Under the pieces are notes generated by a model. The model worked only from the letters and a program-made list of their open reading frames with translations. It was not told the DNA's origin and ran no database searches. From contig NC_083596.1 of the NCBI RefSeq assembly GCF_027579695.1, positions 16,455,759 to 16,519,758 of the forward strand: DNA of 64,000 nt, read 5' to 3'. The position numbers and the translations under genes are program-made. How positions within the stretch are numbered: the first letter of the stretch is position 1; every line of letters begins with the position of its first letter. Origin of the DNA: Neoarius graeffei. Taxonomy: Eukaryota; Chordata; Actinopteri; Siluriformes; Ariidae. Of the stretch, positions 19,385-30,744 are shown in pieces.

Positions 19385-20579
19385 ATGCCTATCTATAGCA
19401 ATTATAATTATTATTAGCAATTATAGCATTTAAAATATATGCAATTAAAACCTTAATCTGTGTAAAAGTTATCCTTGTTTTTAATTTTCTTTCTGTTTTG
19501 ATGAACAATAATTGCCTTAAATTCAGAAGTTTCATTCAGCTTGGTTTGTTTACGTCACATCACAAGTTCTCGTCTGAATTGCATCAGGTAGAGACAGGCA
19601 GACGTGCTTGTCTTGTCTGTCCCTGTGTTTTGCGTACTGGAAAGCATTATTCAGGACTCGTCTGAAATCTCAGTCTCGCGAGGGTTGGGTTCGTTAGGGC
19701 TTGGGAGTGGGAGTCTCTGTGTGTGTCTTTTGATTTTGGGGAGATGGTGCGGATGGTGGCATAACTAGGTCATGCTGGGAGCCCCCTCCCTCTATCATCC
19801 TCAAAACTGGCATGAGACAGCAGTGAAAAGGTGTTCCATGATTGATAAAATCCATATTTGTTCCACATTTTGAAGCAACTTCTTTGTGCATGCACGAAAG
19901 CAGAAACTACAGGCTTTAAGATTAATGTTTTCCTTTCCTGCTTTGCGGAGACATGGTGCTTGCCCACAATTACATTATTGCAGCTTCTCCTTGGGAAAAT
20001 TTCACATAATCTTTAAAATAGGGGTTTAGTGTATTGCCTTTGAAACAAAAAAAACAGCATTTCTGGTGGGTGGGTAGCGGGAGGGGGCGTTTCCTACTAT
20101 GATATTTCCAAAATTGTATGCTTGAGCGTGTGTAAGATTAGCTGATTCTTTGAAGTGCACTGAAGATTTATTTTGCATCCCTCTGAATTTTGTTCCTGTT
20201 TTGTATGGCAGTCAGCGATTCTTCTCTCTTTATCAGACTGGCTTTTTCTTTAGCCAGATGCCTGCTTCTGTTTAATTCAAGTCACTGTTTTCTGTCTTCC
20301 TTTGTTTCACAGTCTTTCGTCCTTTTTTTTTTTTTTTTACTGCTCCTGTCCTTGAAAGAACTGCTGAAAGCGTGGTATGAAGGGTAAACTGAAAACAAAG
20401 CAGTATTTATGATCCATAGTGTGTTTTCCATTCATGCTTTGGAGGTCACATTCTAACTGGACCTTGGCTTTTGGCAAGGTCTCGAAGAGAGTGAGGACAG
20501 TAATGGCTCTGTGATATTACCTGCAGGTTCGCATCTAGATCTGACTGCATGTTTGTTTTGGCACATAAAACAAAAGCCG
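19385..20579. other. Unique-looking stretch, no supported gene
   Basis: Mixed-composition DNA with no repeats that I recognise and no convincing exon. It could be intronic. Confidence 0.3.
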
Positions 20580-20949
20580 GGCAGCACGGTGGTGTAGTGG
20601 TTAGCGCTGTCGCCTCACAGCAAGAAGGTCCGGGTTCGAGCCCCGTGGCCGGCGAGGGCCTTTCTGTGTGGAGTTTGCATGTTCTCCCCGTGTCCGCGTG
20701 GGTTTCCTCCGGGTGCTCTGGTTTCCCCCACAGTCCAAAGACATGCAGGTTAGGTTAACTGGTGACTCTAAATTGACCGTAGGTGTGAATGTGAGTGTGA
20801 ATGGTTGTCTGTGTCTATGTGTCGACCCTGCGATGACCTGGCGACTTGTCCAGGGTGTACCCCGCCTTTCACCCGTAGTCAGCTGGGATAGGTGCCTGCA
20901 ACCCTGTAGACCAGGATAAAGCGGCTAGAGATAATGAGATGAGATGAGA
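20580..20949 (+). mobile_element. SINE-A, tail type 1, with clear A and B boxes
   Basis: The head GCAGCACGGTGGTGTAGTGG contains an A-box match TGGTGTAGTGG (20590-20600). The B box GGTTCGAGCCC lies at 20633-20643, the correct spacing for an internal RNA polymerase III promoter. The core is followed by TTAACTGGTGACTCTAAATT and the tail AATGAGATGAGATGAG. The target duplication is not clear. Confidence 0.85.
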
Positions 20950-20956
20950 CCACTCA

Positions 20957-21255
20957 AAGCCATTTAATAAGATTTAAATATGTCACTCAGATCCACGATG
21001 TACTGTATTTTGTATGAAAAATGCAAGTTTTTCAATGCAAGAAGATAAACTTCATATCTTCAAGCCAATGTGTGATTTTCTTTTAATTATATAGACACAT
21101 TCACAAACAAAATGTACCCCAATTTATCAAAACAATTCATCGATTTCCTCACTAGTGACATGTCACGGTTTGGGTTCTCCATGTCCCGGATGTAGCACGG
21201 ATGAAAAATACGAGTGGCGTATTTCCCAGTAAAACACTCGTGTGTGTATATACAC
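20957..21255 (+). repeat. Repeat family E, copy 1
   Basis: TATGAAAAATGCAAGTTTTT, GAAGATAAACTTCATATCTTC (a near-palindrome, read as AAGATAAACTTCATATCTT), TTGGGTTCTCCATGTCCCGG and GTATTTCCCAGTAAAACACTC recur inverted at 30745-31430. No coding frame. Confidence 0.65.
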
Positions 21256-22057
21256 AGGGTGCAATTTGTCAAAAAAACAGAAGGGGGGATGTTTTTTTTT
21301 TTTTTTTAATCATGAAACATCACAAAATTAAGGTAACAATAGGCTAACAGCTCAGTAACATCCAATGATATCAAATGAATAACACTAAATGAAAACGAAC
21401 ACTAAACCAGAGATAGTAAATTCATCTTCCTATCTCTCTGACTAAATACACAAACACTAACACAACAAAGTTCGCATTGCTTGTTGCGTTGCTGTGATGT
21501 TTCTCTCCCTCCAGATTAGATGGACAGTGACTCGAAAATCACTAAAATACATGAATACTAAATGAACAGTTTGCTCTGATGGCGCAGTTCACATTGTGCG
21601 CAGCTTTCTGATTTAAACTGTTTTTTTCTCATCCTTATACTTCCTGTTTCATGGACTGTAACGGATTTGCTTATTTAGTAATTTTAATACAGAATTTACT
21701 TTGAAATTATAATCAGACACTCCAAACCCCCCCCCAAAAAAAAAAAAATCGGCCGTGAAAAAGGCGGCATCCGCCAAAAGGTGCACTTTTTGCATCCCTG
21801 CATAGAACGCAAAGATATTGTTATTATCTACAATGTATCTATTTGCTGGGGACGTTCATGAACATCAAAGCTGCCACTTCGGGTCATTTTGAAAGTGAGT
21901 GCAATGTAGACCATAGAAAACTGTGTCACAACATGCCTGTCATGTCAACTTTTTTTTTGGTTTGTTTGTTTTATTGACGGGGTTGTCCCCGAGGATTTTT
22001 TTTCAGCAGAGATAAAAACCAGAGGGGAGGATGATCCCCCCCAGCAAATCGCACCCA

Positions 22058-22059
<2 letters not shown>
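21256..22059. other. Unassigned repeat-like stretch
   Basis: Begins with CAGAAGGGGGGATG and ends with GGATGATCCCCCCCAGC before the (TA)n array. Contains poly-A and poly-C runs. No family or frame recognised. Confidence 0.3.

Positions 22060-22113
<54 letters not shown>
22060..22113. repeat. (TA)n microsatellite carrying a hAT insertion
   Basis: TA dinucleotide run that resumes at 23021-23040 after the hAT element, showing the transposon landed inside it. Confidence 0.9.
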
Positions 22114-22116
<3 letters not shown>

Positions 22117-23020
22117 TGCTGTCAAGCGATTAAAATATTTAATCGCGATTAATGTCGCGACTGTCATAGTTAACTCGCGATTAATCGCAATTTAATCGCA
22201 CATTTTTGTCACATGAAAAACCATTGTAATTCTCTTATCAGCATAAAAACGTGAATGGGCTTGCTTTGTATTGCAAAGCATAACACATCTTGACACAGCC
22301 ACTGCAAAGTGAAACCTAAGCCGAACACCGGGGCTAGCAAAAGAACCATGAATGAAGTGATCTACTGCTTGAGTTAGTCTACAACTCAGAGAGACAGGTT
22401 ACACAGTGACGGTAGGCTTGACATGCTTGATTATAATATAAAGTACACTATTATATTAAGTTTAAGTTGTTCGTTGATAAATATTGCATTGAATCTGATC
22501 TTTACTGTTTCAGCTCACTTAACACATTTTGTACTTTTACACTTTCTGCCTGTTGATGCGTCGCGCTGTCCAATCAGAGGCAGCCAAATTTGCATATTAC
22601 AGGAAGGATTTCTGGGATAGCATTGAGTTTACAGTTCAGAGGGACCTGGCTTCTTTAGACGGTGTCTTCTTAAAACTGAATAAATATTTAAAAAGAGCCA
22701 AATGAGCCAGTCTTTTGAACGGCTCTTTTCAAAGAACGGATCACAAAGATGCGGATCCCATCAAAGAGCCATAAATCCCATCTCTACTAGCGCGCCCTGC
22801 CCGCGCTGGTTCTTTGGGAGGAGGACAGAGAACTTTGGCTGTGCGGGGCATTACAGTCTAGCTGCTATCGTTTGTCTCTGTTGCAAGTTCCTGGCAGTTT
22901 CAAAAGCTTATGAAAAACCTACATCATGTCACAGAGCGTTAATCTCATGATAAAAAAATTATTGCCATTAAAATTGAGTCAAGTTAACGCGTTAATAACG
23001 CGACATTTTTGACAGCACTA
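22114..23020. mobile_element. hAT-superfamily non-autonomous element in a (TA)n array
   Basis: Ends TAGTGCTGTCAAGCGATTAA and GACAGCACTA (with TTAACGCGTTAATAACGCG inside) are the typical inverted ends of a widespread vertebrate hAT family. It is flanked by ATATATAT, consistent with an 8-bp duplication in the TA array. About 900 bp, no transposase frame. Confidence 0.8.
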
Positions 23021-23049
23021 ATATATATATATATATATATGTGTGTTAT

Positions 23050-23797
23050 TTACTGGCTGCGAGGTCCGTATCGTGAAATACCGTGACCGAGGTCTTGAAA
23101 GTACTGAGCGAGGCCCTCTGGGGGCCGAGGTCAGTATTCAAGGCTGAGGTCACGGTATTTCACCATACAGACCGACCTTAAGCTGGTAAGTAATATATTT
23201 ATTTTTTTCTTTACCAAATTCTAACAGAAAACGAGAGCGCCCGAAAGGGAAAACCGAGCCGAGCCGAGCCGCCATTTTGAATCCTCATTCACGGCTGTAA
23301 TGCGAATTACTTCCTCCTCGGTATACAAGTGCACTTCCATGGCAGGGAAAAAACTACATTTTGCCGCCTATGTAGTCCCCTATTTATACAAATAGGAGTC
23401 ATTCAGGATTCAGCCATGTTTTTGCTCGGCATTAGCAAGTTACAGGTTTTTAGCTTTCTCCTGAAATGTTTTCTTTTATTTCTTCTTCCTCAGGGTAGTA
23501 AAACTCGCTTTTGCTGTGAACACTATCATTATCGCTATCCATGCTGTAAAATTAATGCTATTCTCCTGAGAAATGCTGGCAAAAATTTATAAGATTTTTG
23601 ATAATCTTATAAATAAATCTTATAAAAAAAGTTAAATGTTGACAAAAAACGCTACTATGTTTGTTGTTGTTGTGAATGAGCGAGTCGCCAGAGGTCCATA
23701 ACCGGGGTCCGTAACTGGGGTCCGTATCGTAGGATACGGACCCGCTCGCCAGCCAATCAGAGCGCAGGATTTGATGGAAACCAGACCGTGAAAAAAA
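23050..23797 (+). mobile_element. Palindromic element G, copy 1
   Basis: It starts with a 130-bp imperfect palindrome whose arms carry GGTCCGTATCGTGAAATACC and whose centre is GAGGCCCTCTGGGGGCC. It ends GGATACGGACC...GCGCAGGATTTGATGGAAACC. The same element lies inverted at 62876-63372. It contains a 30-codon minus-strand frame and the module shared with the family C THAP/YqaJ element. It adjoins a (TA)n run, as does the second copy. Confidence 0.65.
23450..23542 (-). pseudogene. 30-codon acidic frame conserved in both G copies
   Basis: The frame reads MDSDNDSVHSKSEFYYPE, then EEEIKENISGES and stop. It has the same length as the 63063-63155 copy, with mainly conservative changes. A TTTTACAG acceptor-like sequence sits just before the ATG, so it may be the first coding part of an exon. 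Acidic, Ser/Asp-rich starts occur in several transposase families; none is recognised here. Conservation over two copies on opposite strands suggests coding in the parent element. Confidence 0.4.
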
Positions 23798-24660
23798 TAA
23801 AACGGCATATCACTCAGACTGATATCAGTTGTCTGTCCAGGCAGTCTGAGACACATCTAATTTTCTCTGTCCTTCACTTTTCTTCTTTAATCTCTTTAGC
23901 TCACCTAACATCTCTGAATCTAATCCTGTTAATATTGTGGCCTGCATTTAATTCTGTACAAATATGAACCGATATGCTGATGCTCCTTTATCTCTGCTCT
24001 AGTTCCCGAGTCGAACACATTACAGGCCAGTCCTATTACTCAGTATTATGAAGGAAATGGCTCTAACCTCAGCTCAAGCTTCTTTCTGACACAGCCAGTG
24101 CTATAAATATGATTTCTTCATCTCATTTTCTATTTCCTGCAGAGGAGCAGCAATAGATTTTTTCATATAGGCGATGAGAAATGAATCGGATGCACCATAT
24201 GCAACCGTTCAATGTTGATTGAAGACCTTGCTTTCTTGCAGTGAATAAAATGAAGCATATAAAATTAATTTATGATCTGATCGTCATAAATATAATTGGA
24301 AAGGAGCAGACCAACTGCAGATCAGTCCTGTGTACTACTTTCTGTTGTTGCCACTGCGAGGGTTCTGTTGTACTTCAGCCCTGCGTTGTGCATGGTGAGT
24401 GGTTAAAGAGAATTGGCCTCCTTCCACTGCTTCTGGAGATCACTGAGGGGTGGATGGATGGATGGATGGATGGAGTTCTACCAGGTACTGTACTTTGACT
24501 CAAACCCAACTGAATCAAATAAACCATTCAGATAAAGTCGCTCTGTGCGTTTCATTCACTTGAACATACTGTATTTGGTTACACTTATTGCTGAGGAAGT
24601 CACTCTTGTGTATTTAGAATCCAGCCTATAAAAATCGATTCATTTAATTTCATTGACACA
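23798..24660. other. Unique stretch with short (GGAT)n
   Basis: Mixed sequence with a (GGAT)n run at about 24450-24473. One CAG after a pyrimidine tract at about 24240 could be an acceptor but no convincing exon follows. Confidence 0.3.
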
Positions 24661-24663
24661 GTC

Positions 24664-24841
24664 AGCATTACATTACATTACAGGCATTGAGCAGACACTG
24701 TTATCCAGAGTGACATACAGCATACCCAAAGCAGCCTGGGGTTTGGTGCCTTGCTTAAAGGCACATTCCTGCTAGTCCAGGGAATCAAACCAGCAACCTT
24801 TTGGTCCCAAAGCTGCTTCTCTAACCATTAGTCTAACCTTG
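24664..24841 (-). mobile_element. SINE-B, minus orientation
   Basis: Read on the minus strand the head TTAGACTAATGGTTAGAGAA is tRNA-like, and GGTTTGATTCCC is a B box. The body (CTTTAAGCAAGGCACCAAAC, GGATAACAGTGTCTGCTCAA) ends in an AATGTAATGTAATG tail. Confidence 0.75.
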
Positions 24842-26052
24842 GTGGACCTTTTTTTTTTTGGTCCCCTAATTGTAAAGCTACCTTGGGTGTGAGAAAGGTG
24901 CTATATAAATTGAGCTTATTCTTCTTCTTTATTATTATTATTATTATTATTAGGCCACGGCTTTCCCATAGGTCATACGTCAGCACTTGTAATGAACGCA
25001 GCCGAGTGTCTGTGTTTAATACCACAATGGTTTCTCATCTCAGATTTCATTTTCCAATCGTTTTTATGTTTATTTTGCAGCTATATGTTCCAAAATTCAG
25101 AATAATATACATAATGATACATTTATGACCTCATATGAATGACATGTATTAGCTAACAGGTCATTTAAAGCTGCTGGATGTACAACCCAGACCTGGTGGC
25201 AGAAGCGGTCTAGTAGCCGGGCATTGCACTGGCTGGGGGTGGGCATGCATCGGCGGACCTAATTTTACTAGGGGGGTCTGGGGGCATGCTCCCCCGGTAG
25301 AAATTTTTGAAAAAAGCACTCTAAAATGGTGTATTTTGAGCTCTTCAGACACCCTGTTCCGCTGCTATATATTGTCCGTCACTGAGCGCATTTGCAGGGA
25401 ATATTCCGTTTCATACGGAATGTTGGCAGTATTCCGTTTGCGCACGAGTCATGTTGTAAACTCGTTCCGAATACCCAACACTGAATGCGCAAACGGATGA
25501 TTGTGATCAATGTTGACAACAAATTAAGTTTGATATTTACAATTAAGAGTGCGCAACAGAAGATTACATCACACTCATCCTCCCTGCACAAAGCCTAACT
25601 GCAGTCACTGAATCCCTTCTAAGTGAAACCATGCGCATTAAAAGTTTTATGTCTCAAATCTAGTTTTGTGAAGCATGACAACATTAATCTTTAATACAGA
25701 TGTGTTTTGTAGGTTAACTGAAACGTCAAAACCAGTTTCTTACCTCCAGTGCTTAGTTTGCAAATCAAACCCCAAGTGCATAACAGCGCAGGGCTGACGA
25801 GATGGGCGCAGGCTGAAACGTTAAGAAAACAGTGTGTCATGTATACACATTTTAAATTAAGGACTTTTTCTTTAATATTATGCCCTTTTAAAAAGAAAAG
25901 AAAAGCGTTTAATTGTAGTAGCCTGCGATTTATTTATTTATTTATTTTAAATATTGTGTTAAGCTGTTGGCCCTAGCCTATGACAGGGCGGGCCCACGTG
26001 ACTAAATGGGCAGGCCCGGCCCCCAAAGGCCCGCCCATTGCGCCGGGCCCAG
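24842..26052. other. Repeat debris, no gene supported
   Basis: Contains GTGCTATATAAATTGAGCTT with an ATT array (24880-24952), GGGGGTCTGGGGGCATGCTCC (read as GGTCTGGGGGCATGCTCC, about 25275-25293) and a GGCCCGGCC-rich palindrome (about 25985-26050). These are fish repeat fragments without clear ends. Confidence 0.35.
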
Positions 26053-26275
26053 TACAACCCCAGTTCCAAAAAAAGTCGGGGCGCTGTGTAAACTGTAAAT
26101 AAAAACACAAAGCGCTAATTTATAAATCATGGAAACCCTATATTTCATTGAAAATAGTACAAAGACAACATATCAAATGATGAAACAGAAATTTTATTGT
26201 TTTTGTTTTAAATATATGCTCATTTTGAATTGGATATTAGCAACACGTTTCGAAAAAGTTGGGACAGGAGCATGT

Positions 26276-26760
26276 TTACCACTGTGTTGCATCACCTCGA
26301 CTTTTAACAACACTCTGTAAATGTTTGGGAACTGAGGAAACCAGTTGCTGTAGTTTTGAAAGAGAAATGTCCCATTTTTGCCTGATATACAATTTCAGTT
26401 GCTCAACAGTTTGGGGTCTCCTTTGTCGTATTTTGCACTTCATAATGCGCTTAATGTTTTAAATGGGAGACAGGTCTGGACTGCAGGCAGGCCAGTTTAG
26501 CACCCGGACTCTTTTACTGTGGACCCATGCAGTTTTAATATGTGTAGAAAGCGGTTTGGCATTGTCTTGCTGAAAGAAGGAAGGCCTTCCCTGATAAAGA
26601 TTTTGTCTGGATGGCAGCATATTGCTCTGAAATGTGTTTATATCATTCAGCATTAATGATGCCTTCTTATATGTACAAGCTACCCATGTCATGTGCACTA
26701 ATGCACCCTCATACCATCACACATGCTGGGTTTTGAACAGTGCACTGATAACAAGCCGGA
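26276..26760 (-). pseudogene. Tc1-type transposase, catalytic glutamate codon replaced by stop
   Basis: The minus strand encodes NMLPSRQNLYQGRPSFFQQD, then KRVRVLNWPACSPDLSPI and a TAA at 26459-26461. It continues in frame NIKRIMKCKIRQRRPQTVEQ and LSKLQQLVSSVPKHLQSV to DATQW and stop. QQD is the second catalytic Asp. Thirty-four residues separate it from the TAA, which sits where PIEN carries the catalytic Glu of the DD34E triad (GAA to TAA). So this copy lost catalysis and its C-terminus with a single base change, apart from decay further upstream. The N-terminal half (helix-turn-helix) is not readable. Confidence 0.8.
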
Positions 26761-27346
26761 TGGTCGCTCTCCTCTTTAGCCTGGAGGACGCGGTGTCCAT
26801 GATTTCTAAAAATAATTTCTACTTTTGATTCATCAGACCTCAGGACAATTTTCCACTTCACGTCAGTCCATCGTAAAAATGCTCAGGCCCAGAGAAGGTG
26901 GCGGTGTTTCTGGATATTGTTTATATCTGGTTTTAACCTGCATTTGTGGATGCAGTAATGAACTGTTTTCACAGACGATGGTTTTCTGAAGTGTTTCTGA
27001 GCCCATACAGTGACTTCCACTACAGACACGTGTCTGCTTTTAATGCAGTGTCTCCTGAGGACCTGAAGATCACAGGCATCCAGTGTCAGTTTTCAGCCTT
27101 GTCACTTGCATACAGAGATTTCTCCAGATTCTCTGAATCTTTTAATGATATTATGTACCATTGGTGATGTGATCCACAAATTATTTGCAGTTTTAAACTG
27201 AGGAACATTATTCTTAAATTGTTACACGGTTTGCCCACGCAGTCTTTCACAGACCAGTGATCCCCTCGTCATCTTTACTTCTGAGAGACTCCGCCTCTCT
27301 GGGATGCTTTTTTTTATTCCCAGTCATGTTACTGACCTGTTGGCAA

Positions 27347-27977
27347 GGCAAGGCAAGGCAAGTTTATTTATATAGCACATTTCATACACAATGGCAGTTC
27401 AATGTGCTTTACAGAAGCAAAAACAAAAACAGTAAACAATAGAGAAATAAAATTACATAAAATAATTTTATTTTTAATCTAAAACAATTAATTAAAAGAA
27501 TTAAAAGAAAATAATAAGAATTAAACAACAGTAGAACTAAAATAATAAAATGCCAAAAAGAAAAAAGGAGAAAAAGAAAAAGAAACCAGCGGAATAAAAT
27601 AGAATAAAATTAAAGTAAATTTAAAACATGCAGAGAAAGTAAAAATTATAAAAAATGTAAAAATATTAATTATTTAACAGAAAGCATCTGAAAACAGCTT
27701 GGTCTTTAACCTAGATTTGAAGCTGCCAACAGCAGGAGCATTTTTAATGTCCTCTGGCAGTTGGTTCCATAGCTGTACTGCATAGTAGCTAAAAGCTGCT
27801 TCACCACACTTTGTTTTAACAACTGGTTTTAATAGTAAATTTTGCTGCTGCGATCAGGTAGATCTGATTGGGTTAGGCCGGTGCAACATATCAGAGAGGT
27901 AATTGGGCCCTGTACCATTTAGAGATTTGTACACCAGCAGCAATGCTTTAAAGTCAATTCTGTAGCTTACTGGAAGA
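27347..27977 (-). mobile_element. 5'-truncated LINE (L2/Rex-like) with target duplication
   Basis: TTGGCAA flanks both sides (27340-27346 and 27978-27984). On the minus strand the fragment begins inside the reverse transcriptase C-terminus and ends with a 3' tail of TTGCC units (GGCAA on the plus strand). The plus-strand start CAAGTTTATTTATATAGCAC is the common fish LINE/SINE 3' sequence. Confidence 0.75.
27674..27973 (-). pseudogene. LINE ORF2 C-terminus with one stop
   Basis: The minus strand encodes PVSYRIDFKALLLVYKSLNG, NYLSDMLHRPNPIRST, a TGA, then KTKCGEAAFSYYAVQLWNQL and FKSRLKTKLFSDAFC before the natural stop TAA. This is the C-terminal tail that follows the reverse transcriptase in L2/Rex-type fish LINEs. 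Only one in-frame stop interrupts it, so the insertion is fairly young. The reverse transcriptase core and the endonuclease are absent by 5' truncation. Confidence 0.75.
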
Positions 27978-28251
27978 TTGGCAATTCACCTAATTAGTTT
28001 TGTTTAGCATTACACAGCTTTTTCAGTCTTTTGTTGCCCCTGTCCCAACTATTCTGAAACGTGTTGCTGACATCAAATTCAAAATGAGCATATATTTTTC
28101 AAAAAACAATAAAATTTCTCAGTTTTAACATATGTAATCTTGGTACTATTTTCAATGAAATATAGGGTTTCCATGATTTGCAAATCATCATATTCTGTTT
28201 TTTATTTACGTTTTACCCAGTGTCCCAAATTTATGGAATTGGGGTTGTAAG

Positions 28252-29941
28252 ATATTTACCCTCTAGATAGATAAATATGGAATATTAGTTTATTGCAATA
28301 TCGGCATAACCTGTGCTGGAAGATTATCTGATTTCTTAGTCGTATATACCATCATATTACACTGACTGTTCTCACACAGTGTGCGCTAGAGATAAAAATA
28401 AGCACACAGGCTCCTAGACGGAGTTAATATCGCTGAAATTAAGCTTTGGGAGTGTGTTCGGGAAAGTAATAAAGTAATTAAGAGGATGATGTCTGTGATT
28501 CGGTAGAATCCCTGGGAACTGGTTGGGATCTAATAAATGTCATTTATTAGACACATACACACACTTGCCTGTCATGTTTATTTAACTGTGTTTTATTGTG
28601 AATCTTGTGTGGCAGTTCTATTTTTGCGTATAAGAAGAAGAAGAGATGTAACGTCTGTTCGAGGTTGATGACATGATGTAATTTCCTGTTATGTCCTCAT
28701 CCCACTGTTGTATTCAGCTGCCAGGTCTCCATACGTCATCGGCAACATTGTCTCTCAATGGTCATGTCTGTAGAGTGTGTGTGTGTGTGTGTGTTTGTGC
28801 ATGTCCACTCGTGTGTGCCTGTCCCACAGCCCTCCGTGCTGCCTCTTCAGCAATCAATAGGCACCAACATCATTCCAGCGTCATCTCTATGGAAACCAGC
28901 TTTCTCCACAGTTCTGATTGGCTCTGACTCGGAGCCTGCCTGCTTGTGATTGGTGAGCTGAATACAGCCATCCCACCCCCATTCTGCCTCTTTATCATAT
29001 AGATACACACAAACATGCACTGGCTTTTTCAGCCGAGCTTTCTTCCTTTCGTGATCTTCTTGGATATAATGTCCTCTCCAGGAGCACGGATTAGGCAGCA
29101 GTGAAGCAGCAGCAGGGGACTGCGCCGTTTTATCTTCCTCCAGAATAGGAGCTTTTAAGACGGAGAGAGAGAGAGAGAGAGAGAGAAGAAGAAGAAGAAG
29201 GATACATAGTGTACACATGTACATTAAGCTTATTTAGAAAGCATTTTTTAAATAGGCATTGTGTACCAAATCTTTTGACAGATTCTGTGAAGATCCTGTG
29301 CCTGCGAAGCAGCAGGAACCCTCATCTAATGGGAACGTATAGAGATGTCGTGATCTTTCAGACAGCTTCTGAGCTGCATCCTTAGGACTGAACCTTTTCA
29401 GCATCGCACACGTATCCTGACTTGGACTAAACTGTCTCAGCGTAACATCACCTCAATTTTCACGTGAGCATGTTCCTGAAGGACATTCGACACAGTTGAC
29501 TGATTCGCCCTGTCCAATTTAGCATCACAGTCTAAGAGAAGAGCTATTATACTCGGACGTTATGCAGTTCTTGCTTTTCTATGAATAAGCAATAGCTTGA
29601 CCGCGTGCATACTGTGACTGTGCATTTTTGCTTCTGAATGTTACTCTCTAACTATCTAACTAATAAGCTGTGCATGTGCATTGCATATGAACTGATCCTT
29701 TTACGTCAAACTCCAAAGTCAGCCAATGCTGGGTCACTCGCTTGGTTTTTTGGGGTTTTTTTTTTAAGGACCCGTATTGCGTTTCATGTCGTTCTGTTCT
29801 ACCCTGTCGATTGGCGTTGAAGGAAAAAAAAGAGAGACTTGACAGCATTGATCGTCGTAATCATCTCAGTATCAGCCTTGAATGAAGCTCCAACGCTGCC
29901 TTCCTGTTGCCTTGCTATTTAATGTGTTCCTTCTGTGGCAG
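28252..29941. other. Region upstream of a host exon, with microsatellites
   Basis: Few repeats. (TG)n at about 28778-28795, (GA)n then (GAA)n at about 29163-29200. GC content rises around 28.7-29.1 kb. This may hold promoter or 5' UTR sequence for the gene whose coding exon starts at 29942, but no TATA or Inr assignment is justified. Confidence 0.3.
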
Positions 29942-30248
29942 TACTGACCACCCTGCTTTACTTAACGTGCAGTGAGAGGGAGCGATGCATGACCTATGCA
30001 CCAGACCGGAACCCCCTGAACCCTTGCAGCACTTTTCCCCTATAACTGCCTCCACTGTGGGTGGACCTGAACCTCCAGCTGGACCAGAACATCCAGAGCA
30101 AGAGAAGCGAGAAAAGGAGACGGGAACGTCAGACACCGTGGACATGGCAAACCTGGGCTGCGGTACCATAACCAATGGGAATGCCAGCATGCTCGGAAAA
30201 CGTCACCATTCTCTATACGAGGATTTTAACAACCAGGGGTTCAGAAAG
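29942..30248 (+). CDS. First coding exon of an unrecognised host protein
   Basis: GTTCCTTCTGTGGCAG gives an acceptor at 29941. The first ATG, at 29985, lies in a GAGCGATGC context and opens a frame of 88 codons up to the donor AAAG|gtaagc at 30248. The product starts MHDLCTRPEPPEPLQHF, is Pro/Glu-rich (PEPPAGPEHPEQEKREKE) for about 50 residues, then reads MANLGCGTITNGNASMLGKR and HHSLYEDFNNQGFRK. No signal peptide or membrane segment. A disordered start followed by a basic patch fits a nuclear or signalling protein, but that is inference. Splice signals on both sides and clean composition make a real exon likely. Gene not recognised; relation to the 4.0-4.9 kb exon unknown. Confidence 0.6.
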
Positions 30249-30744
30249 GTAAGCCAATTGCTTGGAAATGAATACGATGCAACACCAAAATAAAAACAGC
30301 GGGGGCAGTCTGGCATAATGTGACGGACTGAATAAACTTAATATAGCTATGTTTCTTCTATTATGCTTATGCAGTTCTGCAGGGATTTGTACTAACTTTC
30401 AGGGTGTGATGTGATACCGTAGGAAAATAAACAACGACAGGCTGGTGTGATGCAGCCCGATGCAAAGCGGACCCCGAGTTTATTTTCCAATAACGGCATG
30501 TCTCGAAGTGTTTTATTCCTCTTGCACCACAGCAGTTTGCCAGCGATTCCATTGTTATTCTTAAATTAATTAACACATTGTACATTTTATCCATTCTGTG
30601 GGGTGTCTGCGAGACGAGTTAGCTCTTGTTATAGCAGCTGTAAACAGGCGTTCTCACACCAGCCTCTCTTTTGTTCTCTCACTTGAAGTTACTAAGACAG
30701 AAAATACAGCTCAGCATGACAACATCCCTCCAGAAGACTTTTCA
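30249..30744. other. Start of intron after the 30 kb exon
   Basis: Begins with the gtaagc donor. No repeat or exon recognised until repeat E. Confidence 0.4.

Larger units (their letters stand above)
26053..28249 (-). mobile_element. Tc1-like transposon with long terminal repeats, LINE inserted
   Basis: The left end ACAACCCCAGTTCCAAAAAA and right end TTATGGAATTGGGGTTGT are inverted copies. Similarity extends about 190 bp inward (CATGGAAACCCTATATTTCA). TA lies at both junctions. The transposase reads on the minus strand. A LINE 3' fragment is inserted at 27347-27977; without it the element is about 1.57 kb, the normal Tc1 size. Confidence 0.8.

Noticed and set aside
20590..20643. tRNA gene-like A and B boxes
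   Set aside because: They belong to the head of SINE-A. There is no full cloverleaf and the body continues into the SINE core.
26946..27167. 73-codon plus-strand frame in the Tc1-like element
   Set aside because: It is antisense to the transposase strand of that element and does not resemble a known protein.
28691..29224. Overlapping frames on both strands near microsatellites
   Set aside because: They read through (TG)n and (GA)n arrays, without splice signals or recognised motifs.
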